From positions 4,384,727-4,448,726 of the forward strand of contig CM073327.1 in assembly GCA_037043015.1 (NCBI GenBank): a stretch of 64,000 bases of DNA. The letters run 5' to 3'. The stretch is from Bryum argenteum (lineage: Eukaryota; Streptophyta; Bryopsida; Bryales; Bryaceae). Position numbers and translations under genes: made by a program. The notes under the pieces were generated by a model. That model searched no databases. It saw only the letters and a list, made by a program, of their open reading frames with translations, and was not told the DNA's origin. The number at the start of each line of letters is the position of its first letter. Position 1 is the first letter of the stretch. Below are positions 44,626 to 57,099 of the stretch, piece by piece.

Positions 44626-47295
44626 GTTTCTCGTTTTATTGTGCTCTTTTTCCAAATTGCTGTTGGAATGCATTTTGCGTTTGGTACTTTCAACATCTTT
44701 TGTATGCAATTTAGCTCTACAACATGCGCGTTTTGCTCGATATGTATGTTGGAATTTAGGTCGATTGGTTTTTGAGAGTTTGAATATTACGATTATAACG
44801 AATTACGTGTTATGACTCTATTTTTGTTGTTGATCATGTTTAATAGAAATTGAGCACAAGAAGAATGGTTGAATCAACCCTATTAACCATAAGAGGCTTT
44901 GGGTAGGTCTCTTGAGTACCTTACGCTAAGGTCAATTTTGTGCATATTTAGTTCAAATTGGAGACTTGTCCAAAATTTTGGAAATTCAAAGAGATTTGGC
45001 TAAACAATATCCATGTAATACGAGCCACACACCTTTACAAGATTTTGGTGATATTCATGCAATACCTAAGTGATATCCAATATGTCCAAACCATTGTGAT
45101 CGGACTAAATTGTTCATTCAACATGGGGTGTCCAAAACGACCATAGTGTATAATAAACAACTTCCCTAATAATGTGTTGATCCAATGAGCCATTAAAGAA
45201 TTAATGACGTCCATAATGTATTGTTTCAACTAAGGTCTTGCTTTAACCCTTAAACGCCCACGATGTCGAAAAACGACATTTTGGTCCACATGATCTTTGA
45301 TAAGTCTATTACAAGTTTGTACGGTTGAGATCTTAATAGCTTCTTTTGATTTTCATCTATGACAATTTCTATGGAAATGTGCTTTTCTACTAAAAATAGG
45401 CTTGGGCGTTTAGGGGTTAAGCCAACTCATATACATGTAAAGAAAGCATGGGTGACAACTTTGAGTATAATTAAAATACTGGGATGATTTTTAAGTACCG
45501 GTAATTTTTTTTTAAATTGTACATTGAATAATCCCGGACTTGCTTACCTATCTTGTGATTTTACTGTTTGGGTTTGAAATCCTTTGCCAACAAAGCTCTA
45601 GTTTTGTAGTTGTTCTTGCCCTAAATGAAGCACAACATCCACACTATACACTGAATATAGCATAGATTAGACTATTTGAATTTTCTTATACTAGTTGAAA
45701 ATTTACATGCAATTGTTGAATGATACACTTGCTTGAGAACAAATACCCAATCAAAACTTGACACACACGTGCCATGATGGAAATTAGTGTGGGTGATCAC
45801 ACCGGTAATGAAACCACACTATATTCAATGAATGGTGTAGTAGTTATTGCATAAATTTTGGCTCCAATCATCATGACCAATTTGATGAATACTTTTCTTG
45901 TGGTGTGTGGATTTTTATTGCTTTAGATTTTTGCACTTATTTTTATTGAATCAAAGGGATTGAACGACTTTGTTTGTTTGATAAAGTGTTGGTCAAATCA
46001 TTTTATCTTCATTATTGTAGTGCTCTCTATACACTACAATAATAGTATATGATTATAAAATGATTGGAGTAAAGTTCATGTCATATTCCTTTGTTTCACA
46101 TTGTTAAGAATATTCTAATTGTCTATCTCACTTAAATTGTGCAATACATAAGAGCCACAGAAATAGTAATACTTAAATGATTTTTATTTATTAGCTGATC
46201 CAAAATTATTTTCTTTGCTACTGTAAGCAATAAATTTTAATTGAAAAATAATTACACTAGTGTAGATTCGATATTCATTTCGAGGTCATTTTAATATTTT
46301 AACCGTATCATGAGCAAATACAACACCATTTATGAAGAATATATGACCATTTTGCAACTTCTTCAACATGTAGTAGGTGCAATGATGATTTTAATTCGAA
46401 ATATTGTGTGTCATTCGATCGAGCTCAACACAAATACAAACTTTTCTAACTATTGGTCTAACACATCAATTCTTAGCCTTTGTATGTCAAATTCACGGAA
46501 AAAATTAGGTTGTTACGGAGATGTTGTTTCTTAGATCTTCAAGGGTTAATTCTTTGAGGCTTAGAGTAGTCCACAAGGGTAATAGATTATCCATAACATC
46601 ATCTACAAAAAGTGTGCATTTTATTGCAACCCTACTCACAAAAATACTACATTGCATCAAATTTTGCATGGATTTTGGTGGCGTCAGTCCCAATAGATGT
46701 TCATCTTGCTCCGCCTCTAGATTTTCCTTGAAGTTGGCTTGTAGCACTTGCTACAAAGAATAACATCAAATAATTACACATGGGATATATTTCATTGCTA
46801 CCCTACAGTAAGGAAATCAATGTAGTCCGCCAATGAGTTCATGGATAGAAGATCATGCACAACTAATGGAAAGTTAATGTGTAGCTCAAGGGGGTAAAAA
46901 AGACAAGAGAGAAAACAACCAAATGTTAGAAAGAGTTAAATCAACAAAAGCACCAAAATTGACCTTTCCAAGGCTCATAGGCATTACAAGTTAAAGGATT
47001 AACCCATACTGGCATCTAAGCTCACAAGGCCGGAGAGAACCTGCACGAGGAATAGAACATCATTTCCACATAGTACATTTTATTGCAACTCCACTTGATA
47101 GAAATCACTATAGTTCACCTCTAAGACAGCGAAGCATATTTTCACCACACTCATAAAGTGCATAGATCCACACAAGCTGTGCCATTTTGTTGATCAGGTT
47201 GCAATGAACTAGCAGGGTCTGCTATTTACATATCACTTCAAAAATGACCACCTCTGGCTTGTCGTCCTTGAAGATTGGAGGCTTGTACTGAAATT
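44626..47295. other. AT-rich intergenic DNA 3' of the receptor gene
   Basis: No recognised gene. A minus-strand open frame at 46505-46747 (80 codons) is unassigned. The part nearest 47295 should hold the receptor gene's 3' UTR and poly(A) signal, but I could not fix a site. Confidence 0.5.
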
Positions 47296-48282
47296 TCATT
47301 GATCTAAGATATCTCTGATGGATATTTGTGAGTAAGTAAGAGGATTGTCCCAAGTAGTGAAAGTGAAGTGAAGCGCATCCGAGAGAAAATCAGCATCTTT
47401 GTAGACGAGAAATATGTTGTCACACGGCTCTCCTCGACCGACGAAGACACTGCCGGAACGATCATCGAGCATCACCCAGAAGTGGTTGCTGTCAGAAGCA
47501 CGAGAACCTCCGTTTTCAACCAGACAGATGACGGGTCCTTGCGATTTTCTCCGGAGCCCAATCAACCCACCACCCCACCCGCCTATGACAATTTCATACA
47601 TGGGGTCCAAAGTTTTCGGGCCGCTGGATATGGCGACATGCACGTCGACATAACCATCAGTTGCAAAGGATATGATTCCGCGCCCCGCCGCTGGAAGCGT
47701 CCAATGTTGTGCCCAGGTGTAGTGCCCATGATATCTGGCAGCCATTACCCACTTGTTGCCATGATCCACAACAGGTTCCAAGAGTTTCTGCGGCAATCGG
47801 TACAGCGGGGGATGATCTTGGATGACTATATTGGAGTAAGTCACCGGGGTATCCAGCGACGTGAATGTGATGTTCTCAACACTGGAAAGATACCACTTAT
47901 CGTAGAATACGGCAATCACGTCGTGCCCCGGATCGCCTCGGCCAACCTGGATTACCGACGTCTGTTCATCGAATGACAACCAGAGGCGGTTCGAACCATT
48001 CGGATAAAGTAATCCGGCTTCAACAGAACAGCATGACAAAGCTCCTCTCCCTTTAAATTTCTGTATCAATGAGCTTGTGTTGCCGCTACCCCCAATTATA
48101 ACCTCGTACATGTGCGAAGTTGAAGAGTTGTCGCGGTGCTGAGATATCAACACATGCACACTGTTTTGGCCTTGAGCTTCGAATGAGATGCAGCCTTGCC
48201 CTCTTCTTGGGAGCTTCCAGGAGTGAGTCCACTGGTAGACGCCATAAGCGGGTGCAATGAGCCACCCTTGCTGTGGAAAGAT
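47296..48282 (-). CDS. Receptor exon 7: two FAMeT-like (PF12248-type) domains
   Basis: 328 codons and stop. Two repeats of about 150 residues each start with W(T/A)..W.LP (THSWKLPRRGQGCISFEAQG and AQHWTLPAAGRGIISFATDG), followed by HVLIS/HVAIS, MYEVIIGG/MYEIVIGG, and IQVGRGDP/VFVGRGEP, then FTSLDTPVTYS/FTTWDNPLTYS. IGGxGN and VGxGE are hallmarks of the farnesoic-acid O-methyltransferase domain, which despite its name probably binds ligands rather than acting as a methyltransferase. Confidence 0.8.
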   Translation of the reverse strand: MFPQQGWLIAPAYGVYQWTHSWKLPRRGQGCISFEAQGQNSVHVLISQHRDNSSTSHMYEVIIGGSGNTSSLIQKFKGRGALSCCSVEAGLLYPNGSNRLWLSFDEQTSVIQVGRGDPGHDVIAVFYDKWYLSSVENITFTSLDTPVTYSNIVIQDHPPLYRLPQKLLEPVVDHGNKWVMAARYHGHYTWAQHWTLPAAGRGIISFATDGYVDVHVAISSGPKTLDPMYEIVIGGWGGGLIGLRRKSQGPVICLVENGGSRASDSNHFWVMLDDRSGSVFVGRGEPCDNIFLVYKDADFLSDALHFTFTTWDNPLTYSQISIRDILDQ

Positions 48283-51200
48283 CTGTGCACACATGACTCA
48301 TTTCCAATTAAGAATTACAAACATGAACATTAATACTTTTGATACACTTATAGTGGCAAAATAAGAGTTTAGGGGTATTTCGTCGAGGCAAAACTTCTTG
48401 GGTCAGTTCACTGAAAAATCCAAGTAAAGGTCTCTGGAAAACGAGAAACCATAAGCAAACAAAAATGAAGCGTTGTATTACTTACCCCGACTGTTGGATC
48501 CGTTGCAACATTGAGACCGTCCTTGTCACCAGCCGACGACCCAAGTTCTCCACTATCTTCAGTGTTCTCCAGCTCCGCCTCCTACACAAGATTCACAACA
48601 TCACTTTCAATGAAAGCGAAAACATGATATGTTTTGAAAGACCATGGGATGGAGGAGATGTGACAAATTTGTAACCCATTGTAAGCAGATATGATATCTA
48701 AGAATCACAACTGCTAACGTGGTCCGTTTTGTATCAAGAACGTGTGAGTTTACCAATGATAAGTGGAATTGATCGACCAAAACAAGGTGACTCAATTTAG
48801 TTACTTCAGCTTCTGATTCGCTCCTGCTCAAGAGCTCCGAATTAATCCCAAGAGTGAGGTGACCATCGTCGTCGTGTATAACACATATCGCTCCTTCTTC
48901 CACAGTTATTCCCCATCCTGGATAGCGAGTCCGGGCATAAACGCAAATCCTGTCGCCAAACTGGAGTGACTGGACCACTGGATGCTCTCTGCGTAGGGTC
49001 CACAGGTAAACCTGATTTCTCCCATCGGCATGCCTCAGATTCAAATGATCGGTTTCAGCGACCACCTTGCCCCCTCGCATGACCTGAACCACAATGCCGC
49101 AGCAGTTGTTGTGGTTATAGTAGCTGCCATGCTCCTTCGGAAAGATAGACCATCCTTGATCGTGAGCAACGACGCAGAACATCAACGCAACACAGTCCGC
49201 CTTGGATGTGATGGTTGCCCACATCACGCACTCAAAGCACCACTCCATGTTGATGACTTTCCGGGCCATACCATTAGGAAAGTACCCAATAGTATCGTCG
49301 TAGTAGCTGATGAGTTGCATGGCTGGTTTCCTCTGCATTCATTGGAGTCACCGACAAAATGAACAAAGTTGCAGCCTATTGTAATGCCTGTTCTTTATAC
49401 ATGATCAACGTCTTTCTAGGGAGAAATATATTATAAGTAATAACACTCACCGATGGAGGCATGGTAGCACGTGTTACTACATTCACAATCTGCAACACTA
49501 GTGGATTGGATTGAAATCTTACACAGGCAACGCAACCAAGAAGGAAATCAACTGGCTCATGAGTCTTTACCTCCATCCATCGGGTGTTGAAGGCCACACC
49601 AACTCTGCTGCCGCTGACGCAACAAATCTGAGGAGCCTGATTGTACTCGCTCTGGACAACCAAGTTGCAATCTGAAAGAGAGGTGACACCCGAAAGGTTG
49701 ATGTTCTCAAGCGCAGTGAGGCACTCCAAGCCCTGAACCTGGGTCAAGCTTTCGCAGTTGCACAAATCCAGCAACACCAAGGAGTTCATCTGTGCCAGAG
49801 AGGGTATACTCATCAGCTGCCGACAATGAGCCAAATTCAGGTGCTGCAAGCTTTGGGGCAGCACTTCGATCGTCACCAGAGCGGAGGCATTCACCATCTG
49901 CAGGTAGAGCAGCGCTTTCATACTGCCAAAACTTTTGGGCAGCGCGGTGACCGTGGGGTTGTTGCACAGGTGCAATGACTTCAATGCAGTCAGAGCTCCC
50001 AGTGATGAGCCGTTGAACCATCTACCTGTGTCTGGCGCTTCCTCCACATGTAGAATCTCTAGTGATTTCAGTCTATCAAAGTTTTCTGAAACAGTGCGCA
50101 GCGTATCCATCGACAAGGATGTGAGGGATGTCAATCTTCCGAAGTCTCTTGGTAGGTCCTCCGCCCCGCATCGCTGCATGTGAAGCTCTCTCAACATCTC
50201 CAGTCCCGCCATGGATACCGGCAATTGCTGCAGACTCATGCACCCATCCAGAACAAGTTTTTGGAGCCTCACCAGGGTCACTATTGTGTCTGGCAACTCC
50301 TTGAGGTTCTTACATTCGGAGAGAATCAGGTTTTCTAGGTGTCGTAATTGGCCTAGAGAATCCGGTAACACTGCAATTAATGAGCACCTGTCCATGTCTA
50401 CGGTGTTGAGTCTTGGCATACTCTGCCCTATATTCTGAGGTAGCTCTTCCAGCGCGACACAATTCGTGAGGATCAACCTCACGAGCAACGGAAACTGCAC
50501 GCACAAGACCAACAAGGATATTAATATTACTTCTAAAGAACCAATAGCACATACAACGGCATCCATGAAATGATTGGTATGCCAGAAATCACTATCAGTG
50601 CTAAGGTTAATCATTTTACAGGCGCCACTCACATACATATTTTTAATGATCGTTTCTTGTTGAATCGATCAACAATTCGCTCATGAGTCTTTACCTCCAT
50701 CCATTGGTGATAATTAGAACTGGTGATGCTAATAATCATTTTCAGTATAGTTCATATCCTCATAAAATTGGATAAATACGTGAGAGTGATCGTAGAAGGC
50801 AAAGGGGCATGATGACCCCTTCAACAGGATGCCCATGAGAGTCAGCAAGTGAGTATATCAATCAGAATAACTTGAAATGAGAATTACCTCAACGAGAGCA
50901 CCAATTGGCCAGAGACGATTCAAGATGCGGCTGTCAGTGAGATCCAAGACAGTGAGCTTGGGCAGATTCAATTGCAAAGGCAACTCACTGTACGGAAGCG
51001 ACTTCCACTGGAGCCACCGCAGCTCTTGCGGCCAGCTTGAGAAGTCATCAGGATGAATCGGGTAGCCATCCAGGACGAGTAAGTGCAGCTCTTCCATACC
51101 TGCAAACTTTGATGCCCTACAACTCGTGAAAGCAACATCGGTGTCGCCGGCCACAGAGAGTCTAATACCTCGAACGCTGTCGCTACGCTGCACACCATAT

Positions 51201-53740
51201 AAAAAAAGCATTAATTAGCCTTTATGTTCACTTCAGAATCAAAAATGACAACCCAGATGACGTTTCTACATCTGGCACTTTCTACAGATGTCCAATCAGG
51301 ATAAGATTTCAGTACAGGCGCACTTGTCAACCCTGAAGACCAGAAGTGGTCGCTTTTGTCCACCGTGTGACAAACCGACTACTTTGAGCCTCTAGGTTAT
51401 AGGTCTCGTCGTGGAAGGGTCGTGGAAGGATAGTCAAGAAGCACCACTGTAAATTGGTATTTCATTATCGCCAACTAATGTATGATGTAGAGAAATGAAT
51501 TTGAACCTTGTTTTTGTTGAGCACTTTTTCACATGTAGAAGTATCCCATATGTGCGTCCTTTCCTCGGGCTTGCGCGACGCATTCTTCACAACCTCTCTT
51601 CCCATGTCACGGAGGACATCGTGCATGCTCAACCTCCCAGAATCGAGCTTCACCAACGACTTATCCAAGAGCCTGCGCAACACTAAGTCGGGAGTTTTGG
51701 AAGTGAAGCAATAGCCCTGACCACAAGAGTGGCACGACTTCCAAATCAACATGGCAACCTCGCTGGGCATACCAATCAAGAGGCAAGCAATGTCCCGGAA
51801 CATGGCCTTATCCCCCTCCGTGGGAAGGCAGTCATAACTGATGCGGAGCTTGCCGAGGATATCTTCATTCTCCTTCAAGGACTTGATGGCATCCACCCAA
51901 ATGGCTTCGTCATTCTTTTCGAACAAAGATGCGCCAATCACTTCGAGTGCTAGTGGGTGGCCACCACAAGCCTTTGCCACTTTCTCTGCCAAATCCCTAA
52001 AGCCTGGGCTTGCAGTCTCACTTAAGAATGCATGCCAGTTGAAGAGATGCCTTGAGTCCGTGGGATTCAACACCTCCACTTCGTATATGTCTTTGGACGA
52101 TGCATGCCGCATGGTGAAGGTCAACACATCGCGGTGTCGTGATGTGATGAGAATTCTACTCCCAGAGCCTAGTTTTTGGATGTCAGGAATCAAGTTCGCA
52201 AACTGGCTTTCATTATCGATGTCGTCAACGATGAGCAGCACTCTCCGCGAGGTGAAAACACCAACCTTCCGAAGATACTCCTCGGAGCTGTTGCTTTCAA
52301 GCTCCTCTTGGATGAGTGCACGTAGGAGCTGTTGTCGCAACTCAAACAGGTTGCTCGATCGAACGTCATGGAGAAAGCAATGATGCTGGAAGTGCGAAAT
52401 AAAGGAGTTATAAAATTCGGTGGCAAGAGTTGTCTTGCCTATTCCCCCCAATCCCACCAAGCCTATCATGTTGACGTCGTCTTCCATCATATTGAACCTC
52501 GTTACCAGTTTCTTCATTGACTCCTCTAAACCGAATCGGCGTTTCTGTGGTTGCACAAGCACTGGCATTTCGTTCCGAACTGCTAGCACTATGCTCCTCA
52601 CCAGCTCACCTTCGTCACTGCAATCCACCAAGTCAGTTGAAACAGAGAAGTTCATCAAATTATAACAAATTGAAACAGTCATATTCTTTTCTTTAATATT
52701 ACACTGCATTTTTTGGAAGGAGATTATGCCATATATCTTATATTTCTATCGGTTTATACGTTTGAACCACCGTCGACCGTCAAGGGTAGCCCAGATCCTC
52801 ATAGGTACACAATTTCTGGCTACCTTATACATCACATCCATCCATGGATCCACAACAGCTTAAATTCTTCATGATGAAGGACTCCCACATCATGTATTAT
52901 CATCACGCACAAGTAAAAAGACTATAGTGCCGCCATGAAGGGATCAATTTTTTACGTGGTTGTTACCAATGGAGATCCTACAACCAGCCTTGCGCTCACA
53001 TGGAAATTTTCAAACGAAACAAGTGGGATTTTTAATGTTACCACCCTCCACAACAATCGTTGTATCAACTTCTGAAAAAAAGGTTCACATTGTTGGAGAG
53101 TGGAAGTAAGAGCAAAGAAATGGATGCAAGTATGAAAGAGCAATCCTCACCCATTTTTCACGTAGCCCATCGTTGTAGAGATTTTTTGAAGAGCTTTTCT
53201 CCATTGGCAGATCTTATGATGCCTCTTTCGTATCGCGTGTTTCTGGAACCCCGCAGCGAAAGGTCCTTCTTCAATATACCGCAAATCTTGTGGCTGGACG
53301 TCATAGAACACAGGTAGGATGACCTTCCCAGTGTGCAACATACCCAACAACTCGTCAAGACAGTACTTCGATTCGGCATAGCGCTTGGTAAAGACGGCGA
53401 TGTGAACAGAGGCTCCGCTCAGCGCCCCGTCAATTGACGTAAACACACCCTTCCCTTGCTTGATGCACTTGAAGTCCAGAAAAGGAATGAACCCAGCTGT
53501 CCTGAGGGCACCACTGAGGCGAGCAGCAAAGGTATGCTTCACGTCGGGCCCTCGGTGGTTGATGAAGACATCATACTTCTGAAGAGGTTCGGATTCGCCA
53601 GGTACCACATCAAAATTACCAATCTCTTCCGATTCATCTACTCTAGTATCATCACTTTGGAGTAATCTCTTAAGTATCCAATTCACCAGCACAGCCAAGG
53701 CCAAGGTTACCCACGCGGCTAAAATGGCTTGCCACGTCAT
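47296..53740 (-). CDS. TIR-NB-LRR immune receptor with C-terminal tandem FAMeT-like domains
   Basis: Seven exons join in frame: 53740-53151, 52617-51507, 51187-50888, 50494-49451, 49332-48754, 48581-48486 and 48282-47296, total 4707 bp or 1568 residues plus stop. All introns are GT-AG. Order: hydrophobic segment (about 5-25), TIR (46-190), NB-ARC (P-loop about 252-260), LRR (570-950), an unassigned beta-rich exon (1016-1208), an acidic linker (1209-1240), and two FAMeT-like repeats (1255-1560). Every NB-ARC motif is intact and no frame break was found, so the gene looks functional. Expected role: sensing pathogen molecules and signalling cell death or defence through TIR NADase activity. The ATG at 53740 was chosen because an in-frame extension upstream lacks an ATG. 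Confidence 0.9.
48486..48581 (-). CDS. Receptor exon 6: acidic linker
   Basis: 32 codons in phase 0 (acceptor TTGTGTAG, donor GTAAGT): EAELENTEDSGELGSSAGDK and a short tail. A flexible acidic hinge between exon 5 and the FAMeT-like repeats. Confidence 0.8.
48754..49332 (-). CDS. Receptor exon 5: post-LRR beta-rich domain
   Basis: 193 codons in phase 0 (acceptor ATGCAG, donor GTAAAC). Contains EWCFECVMWATITSKADCVA and then LQFGDRICVYARTRYPGWG. I recall similar GDRI...AR..YPGW phrases in fungal proteins but cannot name the family. Probably a ligand-binding or scaffold domain. Confidence 0.8.
49451..50494 (-). CDS. Receptor exon 4: leucine-rich repeats
   Basis: 348 codons in phase 0 with acceptor GTGCAG and donor GTGAGT. 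About ten LRRs of the L..L.L..C..L..LP type, such as LENLILSECKNLKELP. The tail from about SGSRVGVAFNTRWMEVKTHE is no longer LRR and may begin a jelly-roll-like post-LRR domain. Confidence 0.93.
50888..51187 (-). CDS. Receptor exon 3: start of LRR region
   Basis: Exactly 100 codons in phase 0 (acceptor GTGTGCAG, donor GTAATT). Begins RSDSVRGIRLSV and includes LRWLQWKSLPYSELP, the standard first LRRs of TIR-NB-LRR proteins, then LTVLDLTDSRI. Confidence 0.93.
51507..52617 (-). CDS. Receptor exon 2: NB-ARC domain
   Basis: Acceptor GGATTGCAG, phase fits exon 1. P-loop GLGGIGKTT, kinase-2 VLLIVDDID, RNBS-B GSGSRILITSRHRD, GLPL-type CGGHPLALEVIG, and MHD in LSMHDVLRDMGREV. These bind ATP/ADP and switch the receptor. 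The donor is GTTCAA, a weaker GT site. Confidence 0.95.
53151..53740 (-). CDS. Receptor exon 1: hydrophobic N-terminus and TIR domain
   Basis: Begins MTWQAILAAWVTLALAVLVN, a likely membrane anchor or signal anchor, followed by WILKRL. The TIR shows KYDVFINHRGPDVKHTFAAR, GFIPFLD, IAVFTKRYAESKYC and LDELL, whose Glu is the NADase catalytic residue in plant TIRs, then ILPVFYDVQPQDLR. The exon ends at a GTGAGG donor in phase 2. Confidence 0.92.
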
Positions 53741-53764
53741 TTTCCCGGCTCGCGAAAAGAACAA

Positions 53765-56239
53765 GTCAACTAAACCATACCAGAAAGAATTCTCAGAGAA
53801 AAGTCATCTAAAGCGCCGACTATAACTTCATTAGACCAAAACACAGTCAAGCCCTGTAACAAAACAACCAAGCTTTGAGATCCAAGAAGCGCCATCCCAT
53901 ACTGAAAGCCCTGCACCGGAAACGACATCCAAGCCCTGCTCCATCTCACACCCTAACTTCTTCCTCGGTAACACCACTAGACTCGATCACGACACCACTG
54001 CCAAGTCGCGCAACACCACTAGTGCCGACACAATTCTAGCAAACCTGGTGTTGAGAGAGGCCACCCATTTCCTCACCCACCACATTCATTCCAAATATTT
54101 TAAAATGTTATCGTCCTGCCCTCCTCTCCATCACATTTGTTCCACATATTATTGTCGTGCTACTGTAGTTCAATCAAAACCTTGACTGGTCACTGTAACC
54201 AAACCTGACGTGATACCACGCTCATGAGAGAGACGATGCATCTGAACTCTCAAATATTCTCTATGTTCGAAGGATGACAGATCTGCTGATCTATTGACGA
54301 ATGATCACAGATGGATGATATCTGTCGTCTGTGGATGATGATTCAGTGGGCTCTTTGTAAATGTTACTCCTTGGGAGCCGAATTTTTGGTATTACTTATG
54401 AAGTTACAACATATAATGATTATAGAACTCGATACAGGCAACTGGTAACACTTATAAATATAACACTTATGAAACTCAATACCGATGGTTAGCAACATTT
54501 GAAGGAATAACACATATGAAACTTGATAGTGATGATTAATGATATTTAGTGAAATAACACTTGTAAAACTTGAAAGAAAAACATATAGCATACATAGAAT
54601 ATGAAAGGTGAAAATCAAAAAAATGTAAACCATAATGCATAGACTAAATTCAACTCAACTAAACTCACCTAAATTCAACTAACGCAAGCTCTATCAAGGA
54701 AAGAATCCATAGTGGATTGATGGGTATCTTCCATACAAGCAATTGCCACTCTAACATAAGAGTTTGAACCAAGTTGATGCATGATGAAATATCACGTGGA
54801 CTTTGCTAAAGGAATTTCTTCACAATAGAACGTGCACCTTCAACAGTGTCAAATCCTACCACCTTGCCTATCGCATCATTTATAACCTCATTTGCAATAA
54901 TCTCCAAGTCTTTGGAAGGAACTTAAGGAAGCATGTTTAGGAAATCCTCCTCAATAGGTTCATAGGGATTATTTAAATCAAAGTCTACCTCATAGGTTAT
55001 GAACTCATGAGCATCCATAACATAGCTACCTTTTAGGTCTAAAGATAACAGTAAAAGCAAATGAAGCAAACCTCCAACTTCATCAACCTCACTCGCAACT
55101 CTTGTTGCAGATCTCTCCCTCTCAAGTACAAAAGATATGATATGAAGTAATTTCAAAATTTCAAAAAAAGTTCTAATATGGTGTTTTTGCCAAAAGTAAC
55201 ACTAACACAATCATCTTAATAAAGGGGGGAGCGGAACATGTTGTAACACTTAGTTAACATAAACCACTTTAACTTACAAGTGTTAAATTAGAGGTTTTTC
55301 CGGGAGCGAGATATTTAGTAACACTTATGCGATTCTAACACTTATAGAGGTAACATTTGTAGAGAGCCGATTGTATCAAGGAATGACATCTATACATGGA
55401 TGAATGATCTTTGTACATTGAACTTTCTAGTATTGAAAGACTCCCATGATGCTTGTTTAGAATAGATTGAAAGGAAAGACAAGAGGGATGCAAATTGAGA
55501 TTTTTGATCCTTTGAATGTTTGTTGGAAGCCATATGTAGAAGCACATATTATACTCTATAGAATACAAAAGATGTATTAACTCTCAATCTACAAGTCAAC
55601 AAAGACAAATGATTTAAGATTTGGTGGGTCAAGTCTATGTCCTTGAATAAGGAAAACAATAAGCCCGACAATTTTTACATGGTATTTTTTCCTATCGGAT
55701 GTTAGAAACAATACTTCTAGCCTTGAACACTTTCATCGCTTCATCTACTCCGAAGTTTCAGCTCTTCAAAGTCGAGCACCCCAACAACGTGGTCATGCCT
55801 CTAGAGCTTCTGATTCTATTTATCCACAATGTTCTTACTCATCATCTCTCATCTATTCTTGTAGCTTTTCACGATTGGTGTCTTTTCTATCTCAATAATT
55901 TTTTTAATCAGGTTTGTGACGTAGGTTTGAATTTATTTCAATAAAAAAACTATCATTTGTGAATTTGTCCTTGTTGACTCAAAGATCTTGTGTTAACCCC
56001 TAATTAAATGCAAAAAGTCCTCATGTGGGCTCCTAGTGATTTTGGGTAGCTTACATCGGTGTCAATTTAGATCATGAATTTTTGAAACTTTTATCATAGA
56101 TGCATATTAGAGATAGCTACATCAGGGAAAGAATATTCTTGAAACAAATACATGAAACTAAAGTCATTGAGGTCCAAAGTTTCAAACAAGGATTGAGGAC
56201 ACGGCGGGCAGGGTAATTTAAAGCATGAATAGAACCACT
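53765..56239. other. Receptor upstream region and AT-rich intergenic DNA
   Basis: The receptor promoter should lie in 53741-54300, but no TATA box was fixed. The remaining DNA has short open frames without recognisable products (54364-54633, 54923-55156, 55699-55944). Confidence 0.5.
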
Positions 56240-56477
56240 ATAGAGTTGAATAGTGCACTTCTTTATGTACGGAAGCCATGAAGGAAAGATCTTGACAACC
56301 TTCCTTGTTTTTACTTAAAAACGCATACCCTGTCAAACTTACCATGAAATCCGCATACCCTGTCAAACTTACCATGAAATCCGCATACCCTGTCAAACTT
56401 ACCAGGAAATCCGCACAAGCGAGGTTGAGCACGTCGAGTCGATCTTCTGCATGAACCTGCGAAGTGCACAATTGTGA

Positions 56478-56700
56478 TCAATCAGTAACCAGAATTTCAC
56501 GAAGCTCCAGGTGAAGTATGAACGCTGAAGGCACCATGGAATTTTCCTCCAGCGAGTTTCCAAAACAGCACATGATGATGCTGGTCCGAGTGCTATAGAA
56601 GTTGTCCTCAGACACGCCGCTCGCTATCCATGAAGGAATGTTGTGGAGTGTCTTTGGAACCCGAACTTCGCAGCGAGGGCAAGAGCCTCCAATCGTCAAA
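56478..56700 (-). pseudogene. Unidentified conserved coding remnant, copy B
   Basis: Encodes PKTLHNIPSWIASGVSEDNF and NSMVPSAFILHLELREI, as in copies A and C. Unknown family. Confidence 0.4.
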
Positions 56701-57029
56701 CAAAAGCAGCCGGTGGAAGAGGGTGATGCCAGGTGATGGTCCGAACCTGATCAACAAGAGGCGTGCAATGATTTGAGCAGAAAACATGGATCGTAAAGAT
56801 GCCTTCTGACGACATAGCAATAATTGCTGGAATGAGATGAGAATAGGTAGGGAACTTGATGGAGGAATTTGGACGTGAGGAGCCTGGGAGCAGTGCATCG
56901 CAGGGACGATGAACATGCGAGTGCGTGTGGAGGAAGGTCGAAGATAGGAGATCGCTTGTGCGGGAGGGGTAGAATACAATGAGTGCAGTAGTTTGGGGGT
57001 GGCATGGCAATAGGTGAAGTGTATGTTAA

Positions 57030-57040
57030 ATCCCATAGGC
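57030..57040 (+). promoter_or_regulatory. Possible snRNA upstream element of U2 copy B
   Basis: ATCCCATAGGC starts 70 bp before the U2 5' end, at the position of the plant USE; identical in all three copies. Confidence 0.4.
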
Positions 57041-57099
57041 GTGGGAGGAGAGGCGGAGGGGTGCAGGGTACAGAAGCGGGCGGGAGAGATGGGAGAAGC

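Noticed and set aside
49935-52665. Plus-strand open frames across the receptor gene
   Set aside because: Antisense shadows of the LRR and NB-ARC exons.
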